From positions 1 through 64,000 of the forward strand of contig NZ_JACOPQ010000011.1 in the NCBI RefSeq assembly GCF_014287675.1: 64,000 nucleotides of DNA, given 5' to 3'. Positions within the stretch are counted from its first letter, which is position 1, and every line of letters starts with the position of its first letter. Origin of the DNA: Lawsonibacter faecis (GTDB lineage Bacteria; Bacillota; Clostridia; Oscillospirales; Oscillospiraceae). A program made the position numbers and the translations under genes. Under the pieces are notes generated by a model that made no database searches, was not told the origin of the DNA, and saw only the letters and a list, made by a program, of their open reading frames with translations. Shown piece after piece: positions 26,138 to 34,149 of the stretch.

Positions 26138-27532
26138 TCAAACCGGGCGGCCGTGTCTCTGCCTGCGAATCAGAGTGCTCAGGCTGATGCCCAGAGCCTG
26201 GGCGGCCTTGGCCTGGGTGCCGTGGTCGCGGATGGCCCGGGCTATGATTTCGGCCTCCACCTCCGCGAGACGGACCCGGAGGGGGCGCTCGTCGCCTGGG
26301 TTGGGAACAGACGCCGCCGGAGCTGCGTCATCCCCGGCATGGAGCTTGAAGTCGAACTGGCCGGCGGTGAGAAAATCGGTCTCCGCGGTGACCACCATGC
26401 GCTCAATAGCGTTGCTCAGCTCCCGGACATTGCCCGGCCAGGGGTATGCGGTCATGCGGTCCAGCAGGGGTGCGGTGAGCTGCCGCCGGAGTCCGTAGCG
26501 CCTGTTGTAGCGGTCCAGATAGAAGGCGGCCAGGGGGATGATATCCTCCTGCCGCCGGCGCAGGCCGGGAATCTGGATGGGAACCACCGCCAGGCGGTAG
26601 TAGAGGTCGGCCCGGAAGCGACCCGCAGCCACCAGCGCCTCCAGGTCCCGGTTGGTGGCGGCCACGATGCGCACATCGTAACGGTGGGCGGCGGTGCCGC
26701 CCACCCGGGTGACCGCGCCGTCCTGGAGGACATGGAGCAGCTTGGGCTGTAGCTCCAGGGGGAACTCGCCGATCTCGTCCAGAAAGAGAGTGCCCTGGTG
26801 GGCGGTCTCGTAAAGTCCGGCCTTGCCGCCGCGCTTTGCCCCGGTAAAGGCCCCGGTCTCGTATCCGAAGAGCTCCGATTCCAGCAGGGGGGCCGGAATT
26901 GCTCCGCAGTTGATGGGGACAAACGGCCCGCCCCTGCGGCCGGGGGAGCAGTCATGGATGTAGCGGGCCAGCAGCCCCTTGCCCACGCCGGACTCGCCGG
27001 TAATGAGGACGGTGCTGTCCACCCGGGCGATGCGCCCGGCCAGCTCCAGCACGTCCCGCATGGCCTTGCTCTCGGCCACGATATGGCCGGGGGCGGACTG
27101 CTTGCGAAATTCCTCCAGCTGGCGGAGAAACTGCTCGTTCTGCTCGCTGGCCAGCTTCAGGCGGTGTTCCGCGTCCTTGAGCTCCGTGATGTCCCGCATG
27201 CAGATGACGATGTACTGAATTTCCCGGGGATCCTCCCCGGTGAAGACGGGGATGCCGGTGGAGACCAGGCTCTTGCCCGTCTTGGAGGACTGGGGGATCG
27301 TGGTGATGGACCGGCTTTGGAGGACGGCCTCGGTGACGGAGCGGTCATAGAAGCCCTCGCCCACCACGTCGGCCATCCGCTTGCCCAGCACGTCCAGACG
27401 GTTGAGGCCGGTGATGCGGTCCCAGGCGGTGTTGACCCAGAGGGTCTTGCCCCCGCTGTCCACAATGACCACGCCGTCGTTGATATTATTGAGCACGTCC
27501 CAGGCGTTCAAGCCCTTTAAAGTCTCCATCAT
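26138..27532 (-). CDS. PAS-domain sigma-54-dependent transcriptional activator
   Basis: A 464-residue enhancer-binding protein. The N-terminal PAS domain (about residues 10-130, NNINDGVVIVDSGGKTLWVN) should bind a small ligand. The AAA+ domain has Walker A GESGVGKG, the sigma-54-contacting GAFTGA loop (in ETGAFTGAKRG), Walker B LFLDEIGEF and the arginine finger region FRADLYYRL. The C-terminal Fis-type helix-turn-helix is AKAAQALGISLSTLIRRQRHG. It is therefore a complete activator. ATG 27532 is chosen; GTG 27541 is possible. Two sigma-54 promoters with shared palindromes in the neighbouring operons are its likely targets. A TATAAT on the reverse strand near 27573-27578 may be its own promoter. 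Confidence 0.92.
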   Translation of the reverse strand: MMETLKGLNAWDVLNNINDGVVIVDSGGKTLWVNTAWDRITGLNRLDVLGKRMADVVGEGFYDRSVTEAVLQSRSITTIPQSSKTGKSLVSTGIPVFTGEDPREIQYIVICMRDITELKDAEHRLKLASEQNEQFLRQLEEFRKQSAPGHIVAESKAMRDVLELAGRIARVDSTVLITGESGVGKGLLARYIHDCSPGRRGGPFVPINCGAIPAPLLESELFGYETGAFTGAKRGGKAGLYETAHQGTLFLDEIGEFPLELQPKLLHVLQDGAVTRVGGTAAHRYDVRIVAATNRDLEALVAAGRFRADLYYRLAVVPIQIPGLRRRQEDIIPLAAFYLDRYNRRYGLRRQLTAPLLDRMTAYPWPGNVRELSNAIERMVVTAETDFLTAGQFDFKLHAGDDAAPAASVPNPGDERPLRVRLAEVEAEIIARAIRDHGTQAKAAQALGISLSTLIRRQRHGRPV

Positions 27533-27625
27533 GGCCCCCACAGCGTCCCTTCAGCCGGATATTTATAAAGAGATTATAGCAGACGGACGGGCTTTGGTAT
27601 ATGAAAGGTTTTTCCACCGCCCGTA

Positions 27626-28207
27626 CTAGCGGGAGAGAAGGCGGATGGCCGTGGCGGAGTCGGTGACGTATCCGTAGTAGTGGTCGATGTCCCAGAGGGC
27701 GGCGTCGTGGATGGCCTTGCTGGAGCCCTGGCAGCAGTCGGCGGGGACAAAGACCCGGTAGCCCAGAAAGAAGGCGTCGTGCACGGTGGAGCGGACGCAG
27801 ATGTTGGTGAGCACGCCCGTCACAATGACGTTTTTCACACCCAGCTCCCGGAGGGTGATGTCCAAATCCGTCTGGAAGAAGGCGCTGTAGCGCCGCTTTG
27901 GAATCTGATAGTCCTGGGGCTGGGGGGCGAGCTGGTCGATGACCTCGGCGCCGGGGGTGCCGGCAAAGCAGTGGTCGGAGCAGAGCTCGAATTCCGCGTC
28001 AGGCTTTCCGGGGCGGTGGGTGTCGTTGCAGTAGAGGATGGGGACCCCCGCGGCCCGGCCGGCGGCAATCAGGTCCTGGTTGGGCTTCACGATGGCCTCG
28101 CTCTCGGCCACCACCTTGACGCCGTCGGAGACCAGAAACTCCTTGGTGATGTCCACAATGAGGATAGCGGCGTGGTCCAGCTTGTCAAATTTCTGTAGAT
28201 TGCCCAT
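27626..28207 (-). CDS. Isochorismatase-family cysteine hydrolase (amidase-like)
   Basis: A 193-residue hydrolase of the nicotinamidase/isochorismatase fold. The catalytic triad is visible: Asp19 (ILIVDITKEF), Lys in IPKRRYSAFF and Cys in GVLTNICVRSTVHDA. A nicotinamidase-like metal site is suggested by NDTHRPGKPDAEFELCSDHC. Such enzymes hydrolyse amides (nicotinamide, N-carbamoylsarcosine, ureidoacrylate, maleamate); the substrate here is unknown. It lies 14 bp after the NCS1 permease gene, so the imported compound or its product is a plausible substrate. Confidence 0.85.
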   Translation of the reverse strand: MGNLQKFDKLDHAAILIVDITKEFLVSDGVKVVAESEAIVKPNQDLIAAGRAAGVPILYCNDTHRPGKPDAEFELCSDHCFAGTPGAEVIDQLAPQPQDYQIPKRRYSAFFQTDLDITLRELGVKNVIVTGVLTNICVRSTVHDAFFLGYRVFVPADCCQGSSKAIHDAALWDIDHYYGYVTDSATAIRLLSR

Positions 28208-28221
28208 AAATACCTCCCGGT

Positions 28222-29508
28222 TCAGTCGGCGGCCTTGACCGCGTTGTTGAGCTTGAATACCTTATCGAAGAGCAGCTTGACCACAAAGGCGGTGACCACG
28301 GCGTTGACGATGGACAGGCCCCAGGGCACGCAGTAGGAGACCGCGATGGAGCAGAGCCAGGCGATGAAGCTGGCAATATTCGCCTTGGGGAAGCTGGAGC
28401 GCTCCAGGGCGGGGTACCTGTCGCGGTAGGTGAAGATGAAATCATAGAGGAACACACCTGCCAGAGGGGGGATGGTGTTGGTCAGGGTGCTGATGAATGT
28501 GATAAAGTGGTTGAAGATGTCAAAGCCGGTGAGGATGAAGGTGATGACGCCGAAGGCGAGGACCAGCTTCCAGCGGGCGAATTTGGGGACCGAGCTGGTG
28601 ACGGCCAGGGTACCCGTATAGACACAGCCGTTCATGGTGGAGAGCATATTGAGCATCAGGGCGATAAAGGAGGGGGCCAGCAGACCCTGGGCGGCCAGGA
28701 TGAAGGCAATGTCGTACTCGCCGGTGGCGGCCGCGCCGAAGCCGCCGATGAGCAGAACGAAGGGGTTGGCAATCATCAGGGAGAGCAGCATAATCCAAAC
28801 CGCAGACTTTTTACTCTTGGCGAAGCGCATGATATCGGGCGTGAACATGACGGCGGCCTGGGCGTAGATGCCCACGCAGGCCACCACCGCGGCGTTGAAG
28901 GTGAAGCTGCCGTCGCTGGTGCTGTTGGCCGCCAGGCCGGAGAGGCCGCCGGTGCTCTTGAGCGACAATACGATGGAGATGACGCCGAAGACGATGACCA
29001 CCGGCACGGCGATATCGGCCAGAATGCTCAGCGCCTTGATGCCCTTGAGGGCGACCAGGGTGCAGATGACCACGCAGACCAAGGCGGCGGCCATGGGCGG
29101 GACGGTGGGAAAGAGGGCGTGGACGGTCTGTCCCACCAGGCCGGCGTCCACAGCGAACCAGCCCATGGAGGTGAAAGCCACGATGAAGACCATCACCCAG
29201 TTGCCCGCCTCGCCGAAAGAGTAGCGGCTGAGCAGGCAGAAGTTCAGTCCGGTCTTCTGGCTGATGATGCCCATGGTGATGGCCAGGGCCGCCAGTATCG
29301 CGCAGCCGATGACGGTCACCAGCATGGCCTCCCCGAAGTGCATGGCGCCGAAGATGTTGCCGCCGATCTCCATGGTGGTGGCTACAAAGACGTAGCCGAA
29401 GGATATCATCAGCAGGCTGAAGGTGGATTTGCGCGCTGAAAGGGGGACTGCAACGTCGTCAAACTCTGTCTTAGGGGCAGGATTCGCGTTCTTGCTCTGG
29501 TCTTTCAT
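28222..29508 (-). CDS. NCS1-family (cytosine permease-like) transporter
   Basis: A 428-residue permease with about 12 membrane segments. NCS1 features are the GYVFVATTMEIGGNIFG first helix, LLSRYSFGEAGNWV and SMGWFAVDAGLVGQTV. The family carries cytosine, hydantoins, allantoin, uracil and related compounds. It is first in an operon with the cysteine hydrolase and the sigma-54 activator, behind a -24/-12 promoter about 105 bp upstream. The substrate is unknown; a small nitrogen heterocycle or amide fits the family. Confidence 0.88.
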   Translation of the reverse strand: MKDQSKNANPAPKTEFDDVAVPLSARKSTFSLLMISFGYVFVATTMEIGGNIFGAMHFGEAMLVTVIGCAILAALAITMGIISQKTGLNFCLLSRYSFGEAGNWVMVFIVAFTSMGWFAVDAGLVGQTVHALFPTVPPMAAALVCVVICTLVALKGIKALSILADIAVPVVIVFGVISIVLSLKSTGGLSGLAANSTSDGSFTFNAAVVACVGIYAQAAVMFTPDIMRFAKSKKSAVWIMLLSLMIANPFVLLIGGFGAAATGEYDIAFILAAQGLLAPSFIALMLNMLSTMNGCVYTGTLAVTSSVPKFARWKLVLAFGVITFILTGFDIFNHFITFISTLTNTIPPLAGVFLYDFIFTYRDRYPALERSSFPKANIASFIAWLCSIAVSYCVPWGLSIVNAVVTAFVVKLLFDKVFKLNNAVKAAD

Positions 29509-29612
29509 GCCGGTCCTCTCCTCTTCAAAATGATTCTTCCGCAGCGGCCCGGCAGGGCCGCTGAAAAAGCCGCTTTCAGGGATTGGCTCCTTGGTTCGAC
29601 ATTATATTACAT

Positions 29613-29628
29613 TGCAAGCGGTATGCCA
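29613..29628 (-). promoter_or_regulatory. Sigma-54 (-24/-12) promoter of the NCS1 permease operon
   Basis: On the reverse strand TGGCATACCGCTTGCA fits the sigma-54 consensus TGGCAC-N5-TTGCA with one mismatch. It lies about 105 bp ahead of the permease start codon, and an activator with the GAFTGA loop is encoded in the same operon. Confidence 0.88.
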
Positions 29629-29710
29629 AAGTCCTTTTCCTGGAGAATATCGCGGCCCGCCCGTTTTTCCGGCCTTCCCGGGCGGCGGGCGGAGCGGGCT
29701 GGGCGGTATA

Positions 29711-29757
29711 TGTCAGATGTGATGTGTCAGAGATGACGTGAAGGGTCAAAACTGACA
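29711..29757 (-). promoter_or_regulatory. Candidate enhancer (UAS) for the sigma-54 activator, permease operon
   Basis: Three copies of an approximate TGTCA-N4-TGACA palindrome: 29711-29724 (TGTCA-GATG-TGATG), 29725-29738 (TGTCA-GAGA-TGACG) and 29744-29757 (GGTCA-AAAC-TGACA). They begin about 85 bp upstream of the -24/-12 promoter, the usual enhancer position, in the gap after the activase gene. The same motif stands upstream of the glycyl-radical enzyme gene. Confidence 0.75.
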
Positions 29758-29774
29758 CAAAGCTCACGGCGGCG

Positions 29775-30677
29775 TCAGCGGTATTGCTCCAGCCGGGCAA
29801 TTTCCCGGAGGCGGGAAAGACGTTCGGCGGGAATGCGGACGGTCTCGTCCATGCCGTAGTCCCTGCCCAGGGCCCGGTATTTTGCCGCGCCGAAGCTGTG
29901 GTAGGCCAGCAGGTCGTATCCCTTCACCGACTCCAGCGGGGCGAGAAACCGGGCAATGGCGCCGATGTCCTCCTCGCTGTCGTTGAAGCCGGGGATTACC
30001 GGGGTGCGCACCGTGATGGGGATGTGGGGAAATTCCCGGCTGAGGCGCTTCAAATTCTCCAGAATCAGCTCGCTGCCCACGCCGGTCCCGGCCCTGTGCC
30101 GGGCGGAGTCCAGGAGCTTTACATCGTAGAGGAACTCTTTGACGTGGGGAGCCGCCAGGGCCAGCTTGTGCCAGGGAACGTGGCCCGCGGTCTCCACACA
30201 GGTGTGGAGGTGGAGGGCGCGGCACCGCTCCAGCAGCTCCGCGGCAAACTCTGCCTGAAGGAGAGGCTCGCCGCCGCTGAGGGTCACGCCGCCGCCCGAA
30301 TTGCGGTAAAAGGGCTCGTCGGCCAGCAGCTCCTGAAGCACGTCGCCGCTGCTGCGCACACGCCCCTGCATCTCCAGCGCCCTGGAGGGGCAGAGGGCGG
30401 CGCAGGTCCCGCAGGCCACGCAGAGCTCCCGGCGGAACGTAAGGACGCCGGCGGCATTGACGACGGCGCCGTTGGGGCAGGCGGCGGCGCAGATACCGCA
30501 CACCACCCCGCCCAGGCACTTCTTCCCGCTGTGGAAGAGCTCCCGCTCCGGCCGCTGGGACTCCGGGTTGCTGCACCAGGCGCAGCGCAGGGGGCAGCCC
30601 TTGAGAAAGACCACCGTGCGGATGCCCGGCCCGTCGTGGATGGCGAACCGCTCCACGTTGAAAATCATTCCGTCCAT
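29775..30677 (-). CDS. Glycyl-radical enzyme activating protein (radical SAM)
   Basis: A 300-residue radical SAM activase. The cluster motif CxxxCxxC is in CPLRCAWCSNPES, after the family opening FAIHDGPGIRTVVFLKGC. Between it and the barrel is a two-cluster ferredoxin-like insert with cysteines in CGICAAACP and CVACGTCAALCP, as in activases of PflD/CutC-type enzymes. TLSGGEPLLQ follows. It installs the glycyl radical on the enzyme encoded 12 bp upstream and is clearly co-transcribed with it. Confidence 0.94.
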   Translation of the reverse strand: MDGMIFNVERFAIHDGPGIRTVVFLKGCPLRCAWCSNPESQRPERELFHSGKKCLGGVVCGICAAACPNGAVVNAAGVLTFRRELCVACGTCAALCPSRALEMQGRVRSSGDVLQELLADEPFYRNSGGGVTLSGGEPLLQAEFAAELLERCRALHLHTCVETAGHVPWHKLALAAPHVKEFLYDVKLLDSARHRAGTGVGSELILENLKRLSREFPHIPITVRTPVIPGFNDSEEDIGAIARFLAPLESVKGYDLLAYHSFGAAKYRALGRDYGMDETVRIPAERLSRLREIARLEQYR

Positions 30678-30689
30678 ATCCGTCCCCCG

Positions 30690-33176
30690 TCACATGGTCT
30701 CGTGCTCGGTGCGGGCGATGATCTCGTCCTGGAGGGCGGGGGAGAGCTCCACGAAATGGGCGGAGAAGCCCGCCACCCGGACCAGCAGGCTGCGGTAGCG
30801 CTCCGGGTCCTTCTGGGCCTTGAGCAGGGTCTCCCGGTTGACGATGTTGAACTGGACGTGCCAGTGCTTCATGTCGCACCAGGTACGGATGAAGGACTCC
30901 AGGGCCTGGGTGCCCACCTCGCCCTTTACCAGCTGGGGGGTAAACTTGATGTTGAGCAGCCTGGCCTCGTGGTTTTGCATCTGAATGTTCTTGGCGTACT
31001 TGATGGAGGTGAGAACCGCCGTGGGGCCGTTCACGTCGCAGCCCTGGGTGGCGGAGACCCCCTCGGAGAGGGACTTGCCCGCAGAGCGGCCGTCGGGGGT
31101 TGCGCCCAGGTAGCCTCCCAGGCCCACATGGGAGGTGACGGGCACGTAGGAGATGTTGTCCGTGCCGCCCCAGGGGTTGCGGTAGGCGTCGGTCAGAGCG
31201 TTCATCTCCAGGTCCAGGGCCCGGCCAATCTCATCGGCATAGGGGTCCGCGTTGCCGTACTTGGGGCAGTTCAGGCAGAGCTGGCGGATGACCTCATAGC
31301 CCTGGAAGTCGGCGTCCAGGGCGGCGAGCAGCTCGTCCATGGTGATCCGGCGGTCCTCGTAGACCAGCTTCTTCACCGCCGCCAGGGAGTCGATGGTGGT
31401 GCCCACGCCGATGACGAAAAGGTTCCCGAGGCTGATACCGCCCCGGAACTTTGCCTGGTCCATGTGGATGTCCAGACACTGCTCCAGGCAGAGGTCGTGG
31501 AGCATGGACTGGAAGGGAGCGGCCAAAAAGGCGGGCTTGGTCAGGTCACCTACCGAGCGGTTGACGAAGGCGTGGTGGAACATATTGCGCAGCTGGGCCA
31601 GGAAAGCGCTCCAGAAATCCGCCCAGGTGCTAAAGGAGCTGGGGTCACCGGTAGGCAGTCCGATGCGCTCACCGGGGCCGCCCACCCGGGGCATATACCC
31701 GTCCCGGAGGGCCATCTCCACCGCGCTGGGGATATTGAGCTGGCTGCCCTGGGTCATATAGGTCTCCCGGTTGATGACCCGCACCTCGGCGCAGCCGCAG
31801 CCGGTGTAGTTCAGGGCCTCGGCGTAGGTCGCGCCCTTGGCGATGAGGAGGGGGACGATATCCTCGTCGTTGTAGAGCTTGGGGAAGCCGGTCCCCTCCT
31901 TGATAACCTCCACCGCCTTTTGAAGGAAGGGGGCGGGAGTCATGGAGTGGATGCGCACCGACATATCGGGAAAGTCCAGGGGAAACTCCTTTTTGGACTG
32001 AAGAATGAGATAGGACAGCTCGTTGGAGGCATCCCGGCCGTCGGGGGTCTGACCGCCCAGGCAGGCCTGCTCGAAGTGGGGATAGCCCTGATAGTTGGCG
32101 ATGGAGCCGGTGGGCACCAGGCGGCGGATGCGGGAGAGGTTGAGCCACAGGCACTCCAGCAGCTCCAGGGCCTTATCGTCGTCCAAAAGGCCCTTCTCCC
32201 GGTCGGCCTTGAAGTAGGGGTAGAGGTACTGGTCGATCCGGCCCAGGCCCATCTGACCGGCCACGATCTGCTCCAGCCGGGAGAAGGCGTTGGCAAACCA
32301 CACGGCCTGGAGGGCCTCGTGGAAGCTCCCGGCGGGATGGGCGGGCACCCGGCGGCAGATCCGCGCGATCTCCAGAAGCTCCTCCCTGCGGGCGCTGTCC
32401 CGCTCCTCCCTCGCCAGCCGTCCGGCCTCGTCGGCGTAGCGCCCGGCCCAGGTGACGACTGCGCTGCAGGTAATCACGCCCGCGCGGTAGAACGCGCGGC
32501 GCTCCATATGGTCCGGGATGGGCCGGGCCTCCAGGGCTTCCAGGGCGGACTGGAACTCCTGCCCCATGGCGAGGAAGCCCTTTTTCAGCACCTTCTCATA
32601 GTCCAGGGCCCAGACCAGGGCGCTGTCCTGGGTGGTGAGGGCGTTGACCACGCCCCTGCAGGCGTAGTCGTCCGCCGCGTCCCAGAGGACCCGGCGGGTC
32701 TCCTCCGGCAGCTGGCGGATATAGCCCTCATGCCAGGTGCGGCCCTTCCAGTAGGGGACGATCTCCTCCAGAACACAGGTCTCGTCCTCCTCGGTCAGGA
32801 GGAATTTGCCGCCCTCCCGGTCCGCCGCCTCGGCCAGTTCGGTCAGCCACCCGCCCCGCAGCTCGGGGTAGATGAGGGCGTACCGGGTGCCGGAGCCGAT
32901 CTGGCCCACGATGAGCTCGCCGGTGTTGATGGTTACGGTCATGTTTTCCGCGCAGGTCCGAAGGGCCAGCGCCCAGCGCAGATTGTTGGGGAGACCCTCG
33001 GTCTCACGGAAGGAGCGGGTAAACCACTTGGCCCGCTCCACCGCCACTCTGGGCGGCTGGTCCAGGATGTGGGAGAGCATCTGATTCACCCGGCTCTGCT
33101 TGACGGCACCGTCGTCGGTGATGCAGAGCAGGCCCTGTTCCACCTTGGCCTCGTGGGGGGATAGGCAGTGTTCCAT
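30690..33176 (-). CDS. Glycyl-radical enzyme of unknown substrate (PflD-like)
   Basis: An 828-residue glycyl-radical enzyme. The radical glycine is Gly803 in RVAGFSAHF; the active-site cysteine is Cys462 followed by Glu464 in TGCGCAEVR, with another cysteine at 460. A Cys-x-Glu site is typical of the eliminase/dehydratase branch (glycerol dehydratase, CutC, hydroxyproline dehydratase), not of pyruvate formate-lyase with its Cys-Cys pair. Family blocks such as FHEALQAVWF, RIDQYLYPYF and ATPDGRSAGKSLSEG are intact. No proC, microcompartment or sulfonate genes adjoin it, so known classes cannot be assigned. It is driven from a sigma-54 promoter, probably with the nearby permease operon. Confidence 0.92.
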   Translation of the reverse strand: MEHCLSPHEAKVEQGLLCITDDGAVKQSRVNQMLSHILDQPPRVAVERAKWFTRSFRETEGLPNNLRWALALRTCAENMTVTINTGELIVGQIGSGTRYALIYPELRGGWLTELAEAADREGGKFLLTEEDETCVLEEIVPYWKGRTWHEGYIRQLPEETRRVLWDAADDYACRGVVNALTTQDSALVWALDYEKVLKKGFLAMGQEFQSALEALEARPIPDHMERRAFYRAGVITCSAVVTWAGRYADEAGRLAREERDSARREELLEIARICRRVPAHPAGSFHEALQAVWFANAFSRLEQIVAGQMGLGRIDQYLYPYFKADREKGLLDDDKALELLECLWLNLSRIRRLVPTGSIANYQGYPHFEQACLGGQTPDGRDASNELSYLILQSKKEFPLDFPDMSVRIHSMTPAPFLQKAVEVIKEGTGFPKLYNDEDIVPLLIAKGATYAEALNYTGCGCAEVRVINRETYMTQGSQLNIPSAVEMALRDGYMPRVGGPGERIGLPTGDPSSFSTWADFWSAFLAQLRNMFHHAFVNRSVGDLTKPAFLAAPFQSMLHDLCLEQCLDIHMDQAKFRGGISLGNLFVIGVGTTIDSLAAVKKLVYEDRRITMDELLAALDADFQGYEVIRQLCLNCPKYGNADPYADEIGRALDLEMNALTDAYRNPWGGTDNISYVPVTSHVGLGGYLGATPDGRSAGKSLSEGVSATQGCDVNGPTAVLTSIKYAKNIQMQNHEARLLNIKFTPQLVKGEVGTQALESFIRTWCDMKHWHVQFNIVNRETLLKAQKDPERYRSLLVRVAGFSAHFVELSPALQDEIIARTEHETM

Positions 33177-33239
33177 ATCTTCAAGTCCTTTCCTAACGAT
33201 AGTTTGGGCTTATGGGTTACTGTGTCTGACCAATGTGAG

Positions 33240-33255
33240 TGCAAATTCCATGCCA
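33240..33255 (-). promoter_or_regulatory. Sigma-54 (-24/-12) promoter of the glycyl-radical operon
   Basis: On the reverse strand TGGCATGGAATTTGCA matches TGGCAC-N5-TTGCA with one mismatch, the same T for C as in the permease promoter. It is about 65 bp ahead of the enzyme's start codon. Confidence 0.88.
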
Positions 33256-33269
33256 AATGTGTAAAAAAG

Positions 33270-33317
33270 AAGCGGGAAGCCGGACTTTGCAGTTATGCAA
33301 AGCCCGGCTTCCCGCTT
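33270..33317 (-). terminator. Strong reverse-strand terminator upstream of the glycyl-radical promoter
   Basis: A 21-bp stem with a single A/C mismatch (33270-33290 with 33297-33317, loop of six). On the reverse strand it is followed by CTTTTTTAC. It lies between the -24/-12 promoter and the upstream palindromes, so it blocks read-through into the operon while leaving looping activation possible. Confidence 0.82.
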
Positions 33318-33345
33318 GATCGCGAGAGACAGCCGGCCCGTCGTC

Positions 33346-33379
33346 GGTCATTTTTGAAGTGAATGTGTCATTTATGACA
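33346..33379 (-). promoter_or_regulatory. Candidate enhancer (UAS) for the sigma-54 activator, glycyl-radical operon
   Basis: A perfect palindrome TGTCATTTATGACA (33366-33379) and a weaker copy GGTCA-TTTT-TGAAG (33346-33359), centres 20 bp apart, about 90-125 bp upstream of the sigma-54 promoter. The motif is the same as at 29711-29757. Between 33380 and 33660 I see nothing else. Confidence 0.75.
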
Positions 33380-33667
33380 GGGCAGCTTCGGCAGCCCGGC
33401 CGAACCTCTAGACCTGCTTCCACAAAATGGACGCTGGAAATATTCCAGAATTTTCTTTACATCAGCCTTTTTGTCTCAAGCCTTGGCGTGTTCATGTTTC
33501 CTCCCCCAGGTTCGACTTTGCCGGGGCAGCAGCTGCTGCCCCGAGCGTACCGTCTTTCATGGTATCAATGCCAGCACACAGATGTGCTCACGACAATGGG
33601 CATATTAAAGTAGGGATTCTCTGCTCCATGGGCAGATATCAGAAGCGGGCGTATGATATAACATCTC

Positions 33668-33696
33668 TTGACAAGATCTGACTTTCTATATATAAT
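33668..33696 (+). promoter_or_regulatory. Consensus sigma-A promoter of the B12-controlled importer operon
   Basis: TTGACA (33668-33673), 17-bp spacer, TATAAT (33691-33696): a full consensus match, starting a leader that contains the cobalamin riboswitch. Confidence 0.88.
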
Positions 33697-33718
33697 ACCT
33701 CACGACAATTGAATCGGC

Positions 33719-33890
33719 AGTTGGTAGCTTTCTCGCGGCGACGCGGGGTAAGAAGCTTTAATTGGGAACGCGGTGCGAGTCCGCGGCAGCCCTCTCTACT
33801 GTAAGGATGACGAGCGCTCATTGACGTCACTGTCCGGCACGCCGGATGGGAAGGCGGGCGCGAGGATGAATCCAAGCCAGGAGACCAGCC
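33719..33890 (+). ncRNA. Cobalamin riboswitch
   Basis: Conserved cobalamin aptamer elements appear in order: AATTGGGAA, GGTGCGAGTCCGCGGC, CTACTGTAAG, a cluster ending in GGATGGGAAGGCG, and the B12 box AAGCCAGGAGACC (33874-33886). The P1 helix can form from GTTGGT (33719-33724) with ACCAGC (33884-33889). The terminator at 33981 and the importer gene at 34150 follow, so adenosyl- or methylcobalamin should turn the operon off. Confidence 0.93.
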
Positions 33891-33980
33891 AGCGCAGCCT
33901 TGAGTGCACAGTTTTTTCGGCGGGGAAAAGCGGTGTTTTGCAGCGGCGCGCTCTGCGCGCCGCCGACATGGAATTTTGGA

Positions 33981-34009
33981 AAGGGCCTCCCGCCGGGGAG
34001 GCCCTTTTT
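33981..34009 (+). terminator. Terminator of the cobalamin riboswitch expression platform
   Basis: A stem AGGGCCTCC/GGAGGCCCT around GCCGG-type loop bases followed by TTTTT, 90 bp after the aptamer. A second strong hairpin (GGCGCGC/GCGCGCC near 33944-33960) lies between and may belong to the switching region. Confidence 0.82.
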
Positions 34010-34149
34010 GCTGTGTATCGGCATAGCAGAGCCGAAATTCCCGATGCCGGGCCGGGATGGCCCGTATGTGCTTCAGGTTTTGTGCCTCGGATTCATGCGT
34101 CGACTCTCTCCGGCCGCCGGCCGGAGCCATTCAGGAAAGGAGCTCAACC

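Noticed and set aside
33359..33681. Short forward frames between the enhancer and the B12 promoter
   Set aside because: No ribosome site, no recognisable domain, and in the regulatory gap.
33639..34130. Reverse- and forward-strand frames across the cobalamin riboswitch region
   Set aside because: They overlap a clear promoter, aptamer and terminator and have no homology-like features.
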